Part shown: positions 9,680-19,587 of the stretch, piece after piece
Layout of the letters: every line of letters begins with the position of its first letter
Numbering within the stretch: position 1 is the stretch's first letter
Assembly: GCF_014203955.1 (NCBI RefSeq)
Contig: NZ_JACHKA010000001.1
Coordinates: 3,503,001 to 3,567,000, forward strand
DNA from: Sphingobium lignivorans
Lineage (GTDB): Bacteria > Pseudomonadota > Alphaproteobacteria > Sphingomonadales > Sphingomonadaceae
Direction of reading: 5' to 3'
Length of the DNA stretch: 64,000 nt
The notes under the pieces: generated by a model
Databases searched by the model: none
Told to the model about the DNA's origin: nothing
What the model saw: only the letters and a program-made list of their open reading frames with translations
Translations under genes and position numbers: made by a program

Positions 9680-10444
9680 CTAGATCCCCGCATACCAGTC
9701 ATAGCCCGCCACATCCTCCCAGAAGCCGCCATGGCCGCCGCGCACGGCGGAGAGGTCGGCCACCGCCTCGATGCGGCTCAGATATTTGGCGTGCTTGTAG
9801 CCCAGCTGCCGTTCGACGCGCAGCCGCAGCGGGGCGCCGTTGCGCACCGGCAGCAGCGCATCGTTGAGCGCCAAGGCGAGGATGGTCTGCGGGTGGAAGG
9901 CGTCGACCAGATCGATGCTTTCGTAATAATCGACGCCGCCGCCCATGTCGTCCATGCAGTGGAACACCAGATAGCGCGCGCGGGTGGAGAGAGCGGCCGC
10001 GTCCAGCACCGTGGCAAGCGGCACGCCGCGCCAGGTGCCGATAGCGCTCCATCCCTCCACGCAGTCGTGCCGGGTGGTCTGCACGCGCTGCGGCATCGCC
10101 TGGAGCTGGGCGAGGCTGAGGCTGAGCGGACGACCCACCAGCCCGTCCACCCGCAGCCGCCAGTCCACGAAGCCGTTGCGCCACAGCGCCGCATAAGCGG
10201 GCGTCCCGGGATTGAGCGTGCCATTGCCCCGGAAGAAGGGCGAGCGCTGGTCGGGCCGGAATTCCCGCGCCAGCGCGTCCCGGTCCTGCAGCGATCGCTG
10301 GAGCCATTTGTGCATATTCTCCGCGGAGAACAGCGCCTTGCGGAAATCCTCGTCGCGGCCGAGCCGGTCGCAGCCCGCGAGCATCCCCGCGGCGCCGACG
10401 GTCAGGCCGGAAAGCAGGGCGCGGCGCGAGAGAGGCGACGTCAT
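9680..10444 (-). CDS. Molybdopterin-dependent (sulfite oxidase-fold) oxidoreductase
   Basis: 254 residues with N-terminus MTSPLSRRALLSGLTVGAAG, a twin-arginine-like signal that also carries a possible lipobox (MLAGC). The catalytic domain is of the oxidoreductase molybdopterin-binding family. In TTRHDCVEGWSAIGTWRGVPL the cysteine is the expected molybdenum ligand, and LVFHCMDDMGGGVDYYESI and RNGAPLRLRVERQLGYKHAKYL follow. Its start overlaps the 3' end of the cytochrome b gene by 4 bases, so the two are translationally coupled and likely form a quinone-linked periplasmic reductase similar in layout to MsrPQ/YedYZ. Confidence 0.88.
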   Translation of the reverse strand: MTSPLSRRALLSGLTVGAAGMLAGCDRLGRDEDFRKALFSAENMHKWLQRSLQDRDALAREFRPDQRSPFFRGNGTLNPGTPAYAALWRNGFVDWRLRVDGLVGRPLSLSLAQLQAMPQRVQTTRHDCVEGWSAIGTWRGVPLATVLDAAALSTRARYLVFHCMDDMGGGVDYYESIDLVDAFHPQTILALALNDALLPVRNGAPLRLRVERQLGYKHAKYLSRIEAVADLSAVRGGHGGFWEDVAGYDWYAGI

Positions 10445-11223
10445 GGCCTGCCCTCCCCCGCGCTCTCCCGCTCGCCTTCACCGTCGCGATCACCCGGGCG
10501 CGCCTCGGGCACGCGATACCATCCCGTGATCATCCCGCGCAGCCCGTTGCCCGCGCCCGCCAGCAGCACCATCACGATGTGGACCAGGAAGAAGGCGAAG
10601 AGCAGCCATGCCGCGATGAAGTGGATTGACCGGGCGGATTGCCGCCCGCCGGAAAACTGGGTGAGCCACGGCCAGGCCGCGTCCATTCCGGGGGACATCG
10701 CAAGCCCGGTGAAGGTGAGGACAGGCAGCAGGATGAAGATCACCGCGATATAGCTCGCTTTCTGCAGCACATTGTAGCGCAGCGCCGCCGCGCCCCGGGG
10801 AAAGCGCAGCCGGGCATGATCGGCGATCTCGCGCCGGATGGTCGCCCAGCGCAGGTCCGCCTTCCGCAAGGCGAGGTCGCGCGTCACATGCCGGTTGGCG
10901 AGGCTCCAGAGCATATAGGCGAGCAGCGCGAAGGCCAGCACGAGCGCGAACGCCAGATGCCAGCGGCGCGACAAGGCAAGGTCATAGGTCGAGGGCAGCG
11001 TCCACGCGCTGCCGAAGCGCGCCAGCTCCAGCCATGGCCTGTCGAAATTCGCGCCATAGTCGCCCCAGTAGAGCCGGGGATGCGCGTTGAAGATGCCGAG
11101 CCCGCTGGTGAAGAGGACATAGACGCACAGCGCCGTCGTCCAGTGCCACAGCCGCGTCGAGAGGCGATGGCGCTTCACCGGGGCCGAAGGCGCCGTGGCG
11201 GCCGGATCATCCTCTTCCCTCAT
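10441..11223 (-). CDS. Cytochrome b/b6 domain membrane protein
   Basis: 260 residues with four to five membrane helices. Histidines suitable for b-type haem ligation sit at the helix ends: RLWHWTTALCVYVLFTSG, RRWHLAFALVLAFALLAYM, ARSIHFIAAWLLFAFFLVHIVM. This is the di-haem cytochrome b561/formate dehydrogenase gamma type. Both ends of the protein are charged and cytosolic. It is upstream of and overlapping the molybdopterin oxidoreductase, for which it is the probable membrane electron carrier. Confidence 0.85.
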   Translation of the reverse strand: MREEDDPAATAPSAPVKRHRLSTRLWHWTTALCVYVLFTSGLGIFNAHPRLYWGDYGANFDRPWLELARFGSAWTLPSTYDLALSRRWHLAFALVLAFALLAYMLWSLANRHVTRDLALRKADLRWATIRREIADHARLRFPRGAAALRYNVLQKASYIAVIFILLPVLTFTGLAMSPGMDAAWPWLTQFSGGRQSARSIHFIAAWLLFAFFLVHIVMVLLAGAGNGLRGMITGWYRVPEARPGDRDGEGERESAGEGRP

Positions 11224-11435
11224 GGCCCGCTGCTGATCTCCATGGCCGGATGGGCCGCCCCCGCACCGGAGAGGCCCGCCCCCATGCTAGCGCGCCAGAC
11301 ACGAGCCGGCCAGCCCGTTGATCCTCCGGCAAGCCCGATGGCGCTGCCCCCCGGGGCAGGGCGCGCGCACCCAAGGCTATCCCCCCTCCGCCATTCCGGC
11401 AAACCCGGGCATCTAGTATGCCTACGAGGTCCGCC

Positions 11436-12113
11436 TCAGGGCAGGAAGCTGACACTCAGCGGCGGCAGTCCCTCGATTTCCGCCTGGAGCCTCTGCCCGG
11501 GCATGATGGGCCCGACGCCGGAGGGCGTGCCCGTGAAGATGAGGTCGCCCGGCGCCAGCGCCACATAGGTCGACAGATTGGCGATGATCTCCGGCACGCT
11601 CCAGATCATTGCGGCGAGGTCCCCGCGCTGGCGGGTTTCGCCGTCTACGCTGAGGCTGATGGCACCGGCGCTCGGCGGTGCGCCGCGTCGCAGGGTGCCG
11701 AGGGGCGCGGACTGGTCGAAGCCCTTGGCCATGTCCCACGGGCGGCCGGCCTTCTTGGCCTCGGCCTGCAGGTCGCGGCGGGTGAGGTCGATGCCGACCG
11801 TCCAGCCGTAGATGGCGTCGGTGGCCGCTTGCGGAGCGAGGTCGGCGCCGCCGCTTCCCAGCGCGATCACCAGTTCCACTTCATGGTGCAGGCTGGCGGT
11901 ACGGGAAGGGAATGGAAGCATCGCGCCATGTTCCACCACGGCATCCGCGGGCTTGGTGAAGAAGAAGGGCGGCGCGCGGTCCGGGTCCGCCCCCATTTCC
12001 CGGGCGTGGTCCGCGTAATTCTGGCCCACGCAGAAGATGCGGCGAACGGGAAAGCGCGCTTGCGTGCCCTCAATGGCGATGGTGGGCGTGGCGATGTCGA
12101 AGATGGTCGTCAT
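11436..12113 (-). CDS. Fumarylacetoacetate hydrolase family protein
   Basis: 225 residues from the ATG at 12113 (MTTIFDIATPTIAIEG), preferred over an upstream in-frame start at 12194. The FAH fold signature is complete: RIFCVGQNYADHAREMG, then HHEVELVIALG supplying the acidic metal ligands, GWTVGIDLTRRDLQ, KGFDQSAPLG and DLIFTGTPSGVGPI. The size matches the short single-domain class (FAHD1/HpcE-like, acylpyruvase or 2-keto-acid hydrolase/decarboxylase). The exact substrate is not deducible and no catabolic operon surrounds it. Confidence 0.9.
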   Translation of the reverse strand: MTTIFDIATPTIAIEGTQARFPVRRIFCVGQNYADHAREMGADPDRAPPFFFTKPADAVVEHGAMLPFPSRTASLHHEVELVIALGSGGADLAPQAATDAIYGWTVGIDLTRRDLQAEAKKAGRPWDMAKGFDQSAPLGTLRRGAPPSAGAISLSVDGETRQRGDLAAMIWSVPEIIANLSTYVALAPGDLIFTGTPSGVGPIMPGQRLQAEIEGLPPLSVSFLP

Positions 12114-12224
12114 GATTGCTTTCGCGGCAAGGATGAGTGGCGCCGTCGGGGTTGGGCGGCATAAGCATGCATGCCGCCCGATTCCCTTCGGCACGGAGGG
12201 TGCGCGCCGGGAGGCGCTCCCGCT

Positions 12225-14000
12225 TCAGTTCGCGGCCTTGGCTTTTTCCACGGCGATCCAATCATCCACCTGCCGTTCCAGCACGTCGAGCGGCACCGAG
12301 CCCTGACCGATCACCGTGTCATGGAACCCCCGCAGGTCGAAGCGCTCGCCAAGCGCCTTTTCCGCCCGGGCCCGCAGTTCGCGGATGCGAATCTCGCCGA
12401 TCTTGTAGCCCAGCGCCTGCCCCGGCCAGCTGATGTAGCGATTGACCTCGGCATCGATGTTCGCGGCGCTGAGGGCCGTGTGTTCCAGCATGAAATCGAC
12501 GGCCTGCTGCTTGGTCCATCCCTTGGCATGGATGCCGGTATCCACGACCAGCCGGCAGGCGCGCCACATCTCGTAGGAGAGGCGGCCATAGTGCTTCTCG
12601 GGCGTGTCGTAGAGGCCCATGTCGAACCCCAGCACTTCGGTATAGAGCGCCCAGCCTTCCACGAAGGCGGTGAAATGGGCGAGATACTTGCGCAGCGGCG
12701 GCAGATCGAGTTCCTGCTGCAGGGCGATCTGGTTGTGATGGCCCGGCACGGCCTCGTGCAGCGTCAGCGCGGGCAGCTCGTAGAGCGGGCGCTGGTCGAG
12801 CTTGGACGTGTTCACATAATAAAAGCCGGCGATGCCGGTGTCCGGGCTGCCCGGATTATAATAAGCCGTGGTTGTCCCCTCCGCGATCTCGGCAGGGATT
12901 TCGCGGATGCCATAAGGCAGGCGCGGCAGCTTGTGGAAATAGCCGGGCATCTTGCCGTCGATGGTCTTGGCGATCCGCGCGGCGGCCGACATCAGTTCCT
13001 CGGGCGTCTTTGCATAATAAGCCGGGTCGGTGCGCAGCTTCCGCACGAAGGCGGCCTTGTCCGCAAAGCCCGCGCTCTTGGCGACCTCCACCATCTCCGC
13101 ATCGATGCGCGCGACCTCGTCGAGGCCGATCTTGTGGATCTGCTCGGGCGTGAGATCGGTCGTCGTCTCGGCGCGCACGCGGTAGGCATAGTATTTCGCG
13201 CCGTCCGGCTGGCTCGACACGCTCACCGATTGCGCGCACCGCGGCATATAGTCCTTCGCCACATAGTCCGCCGCCCGGGCGAAGGCCGGGGCGAGCGTCT
13301 GGCTGAGCAGGGTCTTCGCTTCGGCCTGCAGCGCGGTCCAGTCCGCTTCGCTCACGGTGCCGGGGCGCGGGCCGGCAAAGGGCGCGTAGAGCCGTGAGCG
13401 GGTGGGGTCGGCGGGGATGACGCCCCGGATCGAGCCTTCCAGGCCACCCAGCGTCACGCAGGCCTGCACATAGCCGCCGGCCACCGCCTTGCGGGTGATG
13501 CCGATCAGCGTCTCGTTGATGGCCGGGAAGCTGGCGAGGCGCTTGAGATAGTTGCGATAATCCTCGGCATTGCGGAAGCTGGTCATCTCGCCCAGCCCCG
13601 CAAGGCTCTGCCAGGGCGAATAAAAGCTGCTGAACAGCATCATGCGCTGGCCAAAGCCATTGCCCTCGATCGCTTCGACGAGGTTGCGCCGCAGAATGAG
13701 CCGATTGACCTTGTCCGCCTCGCTGAGGCCCGCATCGGGGATGGCATCCAGCCGGGCGAGGAAGCGCTTGTTGTCCGCCGTCTGCCGGTCCGCCGCTTCG
13801 AGCGAATAATCCCCCAGCCTGTCATCATAGCGGCGATCGCCCACCATCGTCGCGAGCGTCGGGTCTTGCGTCAGCGACCATTGCCAATGCTCATCGAGCA
13901 GCGCGGCCAGATCTTCCGCAGGTGTTGCGAAGGCCGGCGCGGCGAGCGCCAGAGAGATGGCGAATGCGATCGATTTGATGCCGCGCGGCAGAACAGGCAC
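12225..14000 (-). CDS. DUF885 family secreted metallopeptidase-like protein
   Basis: 591 residues. A signal peptide spans about residues 1-25 (SIAFAISLALAAPAFA). The body is DUF885: it holds the zinc-binding helix LTLHEAVPGHHNQ (H415, E416, H421), preceded by GIAGFYYVNTS and followed by FVEGWALYTE and a glutamate-containing MWRACRLVVDTGIHAKGW segment. These proteins resemble gluzincin carboxypeptidases and are usually periplasmic or outer-membrane associated in sphingomonads. Peptidase activity is inferred from the HExxPGH motif. Confidence 0.9.
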   Translation of the reverse strand: MPVLPRGIKSIAFAISLALAAPAFATPAEDLAALLDEHWQWSLTQDPTLATMVGDRRYDDRLGDYSLEAADRQTADNKRFLARLDAIPDAGLSEADKVNRLILRRNLVEAIEGNGFGQRMMLFSSFYSPWQSLAGLGEMTSFRNAEDYRNYLKRLASFPAINETLIGITRKAVAGGYVQACVTLGGLEGSIRGVIPADPTRSRLYAPFAGPRPGTVSEADWTALQAEAKTLLSQTLAPAFARAADYVAKDYMPRCAQSVSVSSQPDGAKYYAYRVRAETTTDLTPEQIHKIGLDEVARIDAEMVEVAKSAGFADKAAFVRKLRTDPAYYAKTPEELMSAAARIAKTIDGKMPGYFHKLPRLPYGIREIPAEIAEGTTTAYYNPGSPDTGIAGFYYVNTSKLDQRPLYELPALTLHEAVPGHHNQIALQQELDLPPLRKYLAHFTAFVEGWALYTEVLGFDMGLYDTPEKHYGRLSYEMWRACRLVVDTGIHAKGWTKQQAVDFMLEHTALSAANIDAEVNRYISWPGQALGYKIGEIRIRELRARAEKALGERFDLRGFHDTVIGQGSVPLDVLERQVDDWIAVEKAKAAN

Positions 14001-14046
14001 GGATGGTCTCCCCCTTTGGCGCCGCCCCGGCGCGCTCGTTCGCGGA

Positions 14047-14577
14047 CTATTGCCGTTCCTTGGCCGCTTGTCGACTGTTGCTCAGACCATTTGGGCCTGC
14101 CCCGCGCCCCCAGGCCCGGCTTTCGCCTTTCCACGGCACCTGGCCGTTGATCCACAGATCGACAAAGACGCTCCGGAAGCGCCATTCGCCATCGTCGCAC
14201 AGCACGGCCAGCGTGTCCCATGTGCCCATGCCGAACACGCGATTCTCGAAGGTGACGACATCATGCTGCAGGATCGACCAGAAGCATTTGATGCGGATGC
14301 CCCGCTCCGCCTCGGTGTCCTCCGGGCTCATCAGAACCTGGCTCATCCGGTGCTGCCGGCCGAGATAATGATTGGGCGTGTCGTACCAGAGGGAATCGGT
14401 CGCGCGCCTGAGGCCTTCGCGCCCGTGGCAGCGGCCCTGCGGCCAGTGCTCCAGCCACCCGTCCTCGCAGAAGCAGGCCGCATAGCCCTCGAAATCGCCG
14501 GTATCGAGCGCCCATGCATAGCGCGCCATGAGATCCCCGATTTCGGCCCGGTGTTCGAGCGATACGCGCAGCGCCAT
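14047..14577 (-). CDS. SnoaL/NTF2-like protein (ring-hydroxylase beta-like)
   Basis: 176 residues with a SnoaL-like cone fold: RAEIGDLMARYAWALDTGDFEGYAACF at the N-terminus, then GREGLRRAT and TPNHYLGRQHRMSQV, and a C-terminal WRFRSVFVDLWING strand pair. The same fold forms beta subunits of aromatic-ring dioxygenases and many small dehydratases or isomerases. No alpha subunit is nearby, so it probably acts alone. Function unassigned. Confidence 0.78.
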   Translation of the reverse strand: MALRVSLEHRAEIGDLMARYAWALDTGDFEGYAACFCEDGWLEHWPQGRCHGREGLRRATDSLWYDTPNHYLGRQHRMSQVLMSPEDTEAERGIRIKCFWSILQHDVVTFENRVFGMGTWDTLAVLCDDGEWRFRSVFVDLWINGQVPWKGESRAWGRGAGPNGLSNSRQAAKERQ

Positions 14578-14733
14578 CTATTTCCCCTCCGCAACCTCTC
14601 CTGCGGGCCATTGTCGATGCAGTCAGGGGGCGGGTCAAGGCGTCGCAGATGAAGGCAGGACAACGGGGGATTAAGGTCCCGCTAAGGTAGGGCATGCTAT
14701 GGAGGCGGCATGTTCTGGAAGGAGCCTGCCTTG

Positions 14734-14850
14734 ATGTCCCGGATGCTGCGTGACGATCGTCGAGCGAAAGCCGTCGAGTTCGGGCTGACAGCCGCACTTG
14801 TCGCGGTGGCCGGCGGGGTCGCGACCCTGTCGGTGATCTTCGCGGGCTGA
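14734..14850 (+). CDS. Flp-type pilin-like peptide
   Basis: 38 residues from the ATG at 14734, which has AAGGAG nine bases upstream; an in-frame ATG at 14710 would add eight residues and also has a GGAGG. The peptide MSRMLRDDRRAKAVEFGLTA is followed by a hydrophobic helix ending VIFAG. This matches the short Flp/Fap type IVb pilins (usual motif ATAIEYGL; here AKAVEFGL, keeping the glutamate at position +5). No tad/cpa assembly genes are in the window. It is tail to tail with a second Flp gene at 14901-15056. Confidence 0.65.
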   Translation: MSRMLRDDRRAKAVEFGLTAALVAVAGGVATLSVIFAG

Positions 14851-14900
14851 CGCTTCCCCCAATTCCCCCGAAATATCCGGCGCGAATACCGGCTGACAGG

Positions 14901-15056
14901 TCAGCCGAGCGCGTTGGATATCGTCATGAAGATGTCGCTCAGATTGAGCCCCAGCGTCGTGAACGCGATGATGCAGGCCAGCGAAATCAAGGCCGCGATG
15001 AGCCCATATTCGATGCTGGTCGCTGCGCGTTGATCCGCCCCCAATCCCGCTCGCAT
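14901..15056 (-). CDS. Flp family type IVb pilin
   Basis: 51 residues from the ATG at 15056, with GGGAGGAA upstream. MRAGLGADQRAATSIEYGLI leads into a hydrophobic helix and ends FMTISNALG, the canonical Flp pilin layout with the prepilin peptidase site and the invariant glutamate and tyrosine. The frame is open further upstream, but that part has no family character. A second Flp-like peptide faces it on the other strand. The secretion machinery (tad genes) must lie elsewhere. Confidence 0.85.
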   Translation of the reverse strand: MRAGLGADQRAATSIEYGLIAALISLACIIAFTTLGLNLSDIFMTISNALG

Positions 15057-15259
15057 CCCTGTTCCTCCCCAGAAGTGACCAGCGAGCCTGGCATCGATTT
15101 CCTCACCGAACCGGCACCGAGCAGGATGAACGCGCCATGCACGCTTTCCCGGGCGCCGCCCCATGCGCGAGGCCGGGAAAATGGCATAACCTCGGAACGA
15201 TCCGGCGGGGGCCGGGGTTAAGCCAGAACAGCGCAAGCAATGGATGAGGGAGCGCAGAC

Positions 15260-15868
15260 ATGCACCGAGCGAAATTGATATGCCTCGCCACGACCATCGG
15301 CCTCGCGGCCTGCGGTGGTCCCGCGGCCACGGATCAGGCGCGGAACGACGGGACGCCGCCGGGAGAGCTGCCCGCCGGGACAGCCTCAAACGTGGTGCCG
15401 GAAGTCTCGCCGCCCGGCGCGACGGCCCAATTGCGAACGGCTGAGGGTGCCATGGCGGGCACGGCCCGGGTCTCCCAGATGGGCGACGGGCTCGAAATCA
15501 GGCTTGCGGTGGAAAATCTGCCCTCCGGCGAGCATGGCGTCCATGTCCATGGCGTCGGCAAATGCGATGCGCCCACTTTCGAAACCGCGGGCGGCCACTG
15601 GAATCCGGCCGATACCCGTCACGGACTGGAAAATCCGCAGGGACAGCATGCGGGCGATATGCCTAACCTCACGGTGGGCGAGGACGGGCGCGGCTCGCTC
15701 ACCTACAGCCTGAAGGGTGGAACGCTCGCGCAACTGATGGATTCGGACGGCGCGGCATTTGTGGTCCATGCCAGCCGCGACGATCAGAAGACCGATCCCG
15801 CCGGAGACAGCGGCGCGCGGATCGCGTGCGGCGTTTTCGAAACGGGCCCGCAGGACATGGCGCGCTAA
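15260..15868 (+). CDS. sodC: Cu/Zn superoxide dismutase family lipoprotein
   Basis: 202 residues. The signal ends in a lipobox (IGLAACG), so it should be a lipoprotein facing the periplasm. Metal ligands of Cu/Zn SOD are recognisable: GVHVHGVG (two His), GGHWNP, the zinc-loop histidines in DTRHGLENPQGQHAGDMP, and FVVHASRDD. The two cysteines of the conserved disulfide are in GKCDAP and IACGVF. A low-complexity Pro/Thr spacer (residues 22-55) separates the lipid anchor from the domain. It converts superoxide to peroxide outside the cytoplasm. Confidence 0.92.
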   Translation: MHRAKLICLATTIGLAACGGPAATDQARNDGTPPGELPAGTASNVVPEVSPPGATAQLRTAEGAMAGTARVSQMGDGLEIRLAVENLPSGEHGVHVHGVGKCDAPTFETAGGHWNPADTRHGLENPQGQHAGDMPNLTVGEDGRGSLTYSLKGGTLAQLMDSDGAAFVVHASRDDQKTDPAGDSGARIACGVFETGPQDMAR

Positions 15869-15921
15869 ACGCGGCATCGCTCGTCGGAGGCAGGCCTCGC
15901 GCCGCCTCCTGACGAAGCGGG

Positions 15922-17172
<1,251 letters not shown>

Positions 17173-17267
17173 GGCAGCTTCTGGCATGGTGCCGGATATA
17201 AGGGCAAAGCGCTTTTTGCGCCAGTCCCCGCCTGTCCGGGGCTTTCCGGGCGCGATGATGTGTTGCT

Positions 17268-17783
17268 TCAGCGCAGGCGGGCGCAGCCCAGCGCGGCCGC
17301 GTCGATGGCGGTGGCAGCGCCGCGCAGATCGTACCGGTCGGTGAAGGTGCCGCCGGCGCGTGCGCGGCCGGCAATGCTCATCGTCCGCCCCGAGCGCATG
17401 GCGGCGATGATGGCGGCATCGGCCTTCCGGTCGCGCGCCCACACATCGGCGCCGCCGCCCGCGAGGGCGAAGCGCTGGTCCCCGATCGCCAGCGTGGCGC
17501 CGGAGCCGGCGGCAAGCTGGTGGCTGAGCCTCATGTTGATCTGGCCGCGCAGTCCGCGCTGCGGCCAGTAGCCCACCGCCGCGAACGGTCGCCAGGGCGA
17601 GCCTTGCCAGCCGCCGGCCAGGGGCTGCGCGATGGCGAAGCAGCGCTTCTGTTCCGCATCGCGAAAGGCCCCCCAGCGCTGGAACACGCCAAGCACATCC
17701 CGCCCGGCGGCCACAGCCGGCGCGACCAGCAGCGCGCCCGCCGCCAGGAGCCGAAACGCACGCGCCGGAACTCTGTGCCTCAT
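17268..17783 (-). CDS. Secreted protein resembling invasion-associated locus B family
   Basis: 171 residues with a clear signal peptide ([17 protein letters not shown]). The mature part reads [20 protein letters not shown] and FAIAQPL, with a later [23 protein letters not shown]; the two cysteines could form a disulfide. This layout recurs in sphingomonad proteins next to rlmN, often labelled IalB-like. I regard the IalB link as weak and the function as unknown. It is divergent from dnaN. Confidence 0.7.
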   Translation of the reverse strand: MRHRVPARAFRLLAAGALLVAPAVAAGRDVLGVFQRWGAFRDAEQKRCFAIAQPLAGGWQGSPWRPFAAVGYWPQRGLRGQINMRLSHQLAAGSGATLAIGDQRFALAGGGADVWARDRKADAAIIAAMRSGRTMSIAGRARAGGTFTDRYDLRGAATAIDAAALGCARLR

Positions 17784-17957
17784 GACAACAGGCCAAAGCG
17801 CAAAGCGCAGGCCATGACAAGGGGCGCGGGCGCGGCGCCCCCTTTTTCGGCCTGATGTCTTGCTCCAAGGCTCAATTTCGATAAGGAAAGGACCTCCACG
17901 GGCGGACGCTTCCTGTCCGACTCCAGCAACCGCGCAAAGAAACGGATACCAAGAGGG

Positions 17958-19070
17958 ATGAAGGCCACCATCGAACGTGCGACGCTGCTCCGCAGCCTCG
18001 GCCATGTCCAGTCGGTCGTGGAACGGCGCAACACGATCCCGATCCTGTCCAACGTCCTCATCGACGCGACGGGCGACGGTGCGATCAAGCTGATGGCCAC
18101 CGACCTCGATCTCCAGATCGTCGAGAATGTGCAGGCGCAGGTGGAGGTGCCCGGCGCGACCACGGTCTCCGCGCACACCCTGTTCGACATCGTGCGCAAG
18201 CTGCCCGAAGGCAGCCAGGTGCGCCTGGAGGCCGCCGAGGGCAAGATGCTGGTGCAGGCCGGCCGCGCCCGGTTCAACCTGCAGACGCTTCCCCGCGACG
18301 ACTTTCCGGTCATTGCCGAGGGCCCGCTGCCGACCAGCTTCGAGCTGCCGGCGACGGCGCTGGTGCAGATCATCGACAAGACGCGCTTCGCCATCTCGAC
18401 CGAGGAAACGCGTTACTATCTCAACGGGATTTTCCTCCATGTGGCGGAAGACCCGGCGCCCGTGCTCAAGGCTGCCGCCACGGACGGCCATCGCCTCGCG
18501 CGCGTGACGGTGGCCCGCCCCGATGGCGCGGAAGGCATGCCCGACATCATCGTGCCGCGCAAATGCATCGCCGAGCTGCGCAAGCTGCTGGACGAAGTGG
18601 AAGGCAGCATTCATGTCGACCTCTCGCCCAGCAAGATCCGCTTCGATCTGGGCAATGCCGTGCTCACCAGCAAGCTGATCGACGGGACCTTCCCGGACTA
18701 CAGCCGGGTCATCCCGACCGGCAACGACAAGCTGCTGAAGATCGATCCGCGCAGCTTCGAGGAAGGCGTGGATCGCGTGGCGACCATCGCCACCGAGAAG
18801 ACCCGCGCGGTGAAGATGGCGCTGGAGAAGGACAAGGTGACGCTCTCCGTCACCAGCCCGGAAAACGGCACGGCCGCCGAGGAAGTCTCGGGCGACTATG
18901 ACGCGCAGCCCATCGAGATCGGCTTCAATGCCCGCTATTTGCTGGACATATTAGGACAGATCGAAGGGGACTCGGTGGAAGTGCATCTGGCCGATGCGGC
19001 GGCACCGACGCTGATCCGTGAGAATGAGAAGGCGCAGGCACTTTATGTGCTGATGCCGATGCGGGTGTAA
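17958..19070 (+). CDS. dnaN: DNA polymerase III beta sliding clamp
   Basis: 370 residues, full length for the beta clamp that rings DNA and tethers the replicative polymerase. It starts MKATIERATLLRSLGHVQSV and ends with the family-typical QALYVLMPMRV. Three clamp subdomains can be followed: LMATDLDLQIVE, TRYYLNGIFLH...ATDGHRLA, and SARYLL-like FNARYLLDIL near residue 325. Residues 329-338 are written with rare codons (ATA, TTA, GGA) and the same DNA recurs at 44119-44144. dnaA is not adjacent, and recF lies 16 kb away. Confidence 0.97.
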   Translation: MKATIERATLLRSLGHVQSVVERRNTIPILSNVLIDATGDGAIKLMATDLDLQIVENVQAQVEVPGATTVSAHTLFDIVRKLPEGSQVRLEAAEGKMLVQAGRARFNLQTLPRDDFPVIAEGPLPTSFELPATALVQIIDKTRFAISTEETRYYLNGIFLHVAEDPAPVLKAAATDGHRLARVTVARPDGAEGMPDIIVPRKCIAELRKLLDEVEGSIHVDLSPSKIRFDLGNAVLTSKLIDGTFPDYSRVIPTGNDKLLKIDPRSFEEGVDRVATIATEKTRAVKMALEKDKVTLSVTSPENGTAAEEVSGDYDAQPIEIGFNARYLLDILGQIEGDSVEVHLADAAAPTLIRENEKAQALYVLMPMRV

Positions 19071-19587
19071 CGGCCAGGCCGACCTCGATAATCCTTTAAT
19101 AACAATGTGTTAAACCAGTGCCGTCGCGGCGCCTGACTGGCGTCCGGCGTGTGGGGAGGCGCATGTGATGTCCCACGATGATCCCGTGAACGCGCGGGCG
19201 GGGCCCCGTCACGGCGGGCCTTGCGGGTGATCGGGGCGTGTATTTGCCGGACAGTCTGGCCCGGTGCCCTTTCGCGCGCTGGCCGGCTCCGGACCTGCGA
19301 GGCACTCCCTCCCTCCGATCCGATTGACACGCGCGCGGTCGATGCCTGTCGCGAGCAGGGAACCGTGCCTGCATCGCGTGGCTCGAGGCGCTTCGGCGCG
19401 TCATGCAGCGGGGCGTTGGCGGCAGGGCTGCCGGGACGATGCAGGGGGCGGCCTTTGCGGCGGACTTTTCCGGATGCGCTTCTCGGTTCGAAAATATATC
19501 CTTACCGATCAATTAATTAACACAATATAAGGCCTGTTGAACGTCACCTTAACCCTTCTGCAACGGCTCTGATGGCATGGCGGGCCC
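19071..19587. other. 517 bp intergenic region, no gene recognised
   Basis: Open frames here on both strands lack ribosome binding sites and look like random GC-rich frames. The last 100 bases (about 19480-19560) are AT-rich (ATCAATTAATTAACACAATA) and probably carry the promoter of the GGDEF/EAL gene that follows. I checked for a cyclic-di-GMP riboswitch and saw none. Confidence 0.5.

Noticed and set aside
19071..19587. Cyclic-di-GMP riboswitch before the GGDEF/EAL gene
   Set aside because: No GEMM-type core sequences were found on either strand.
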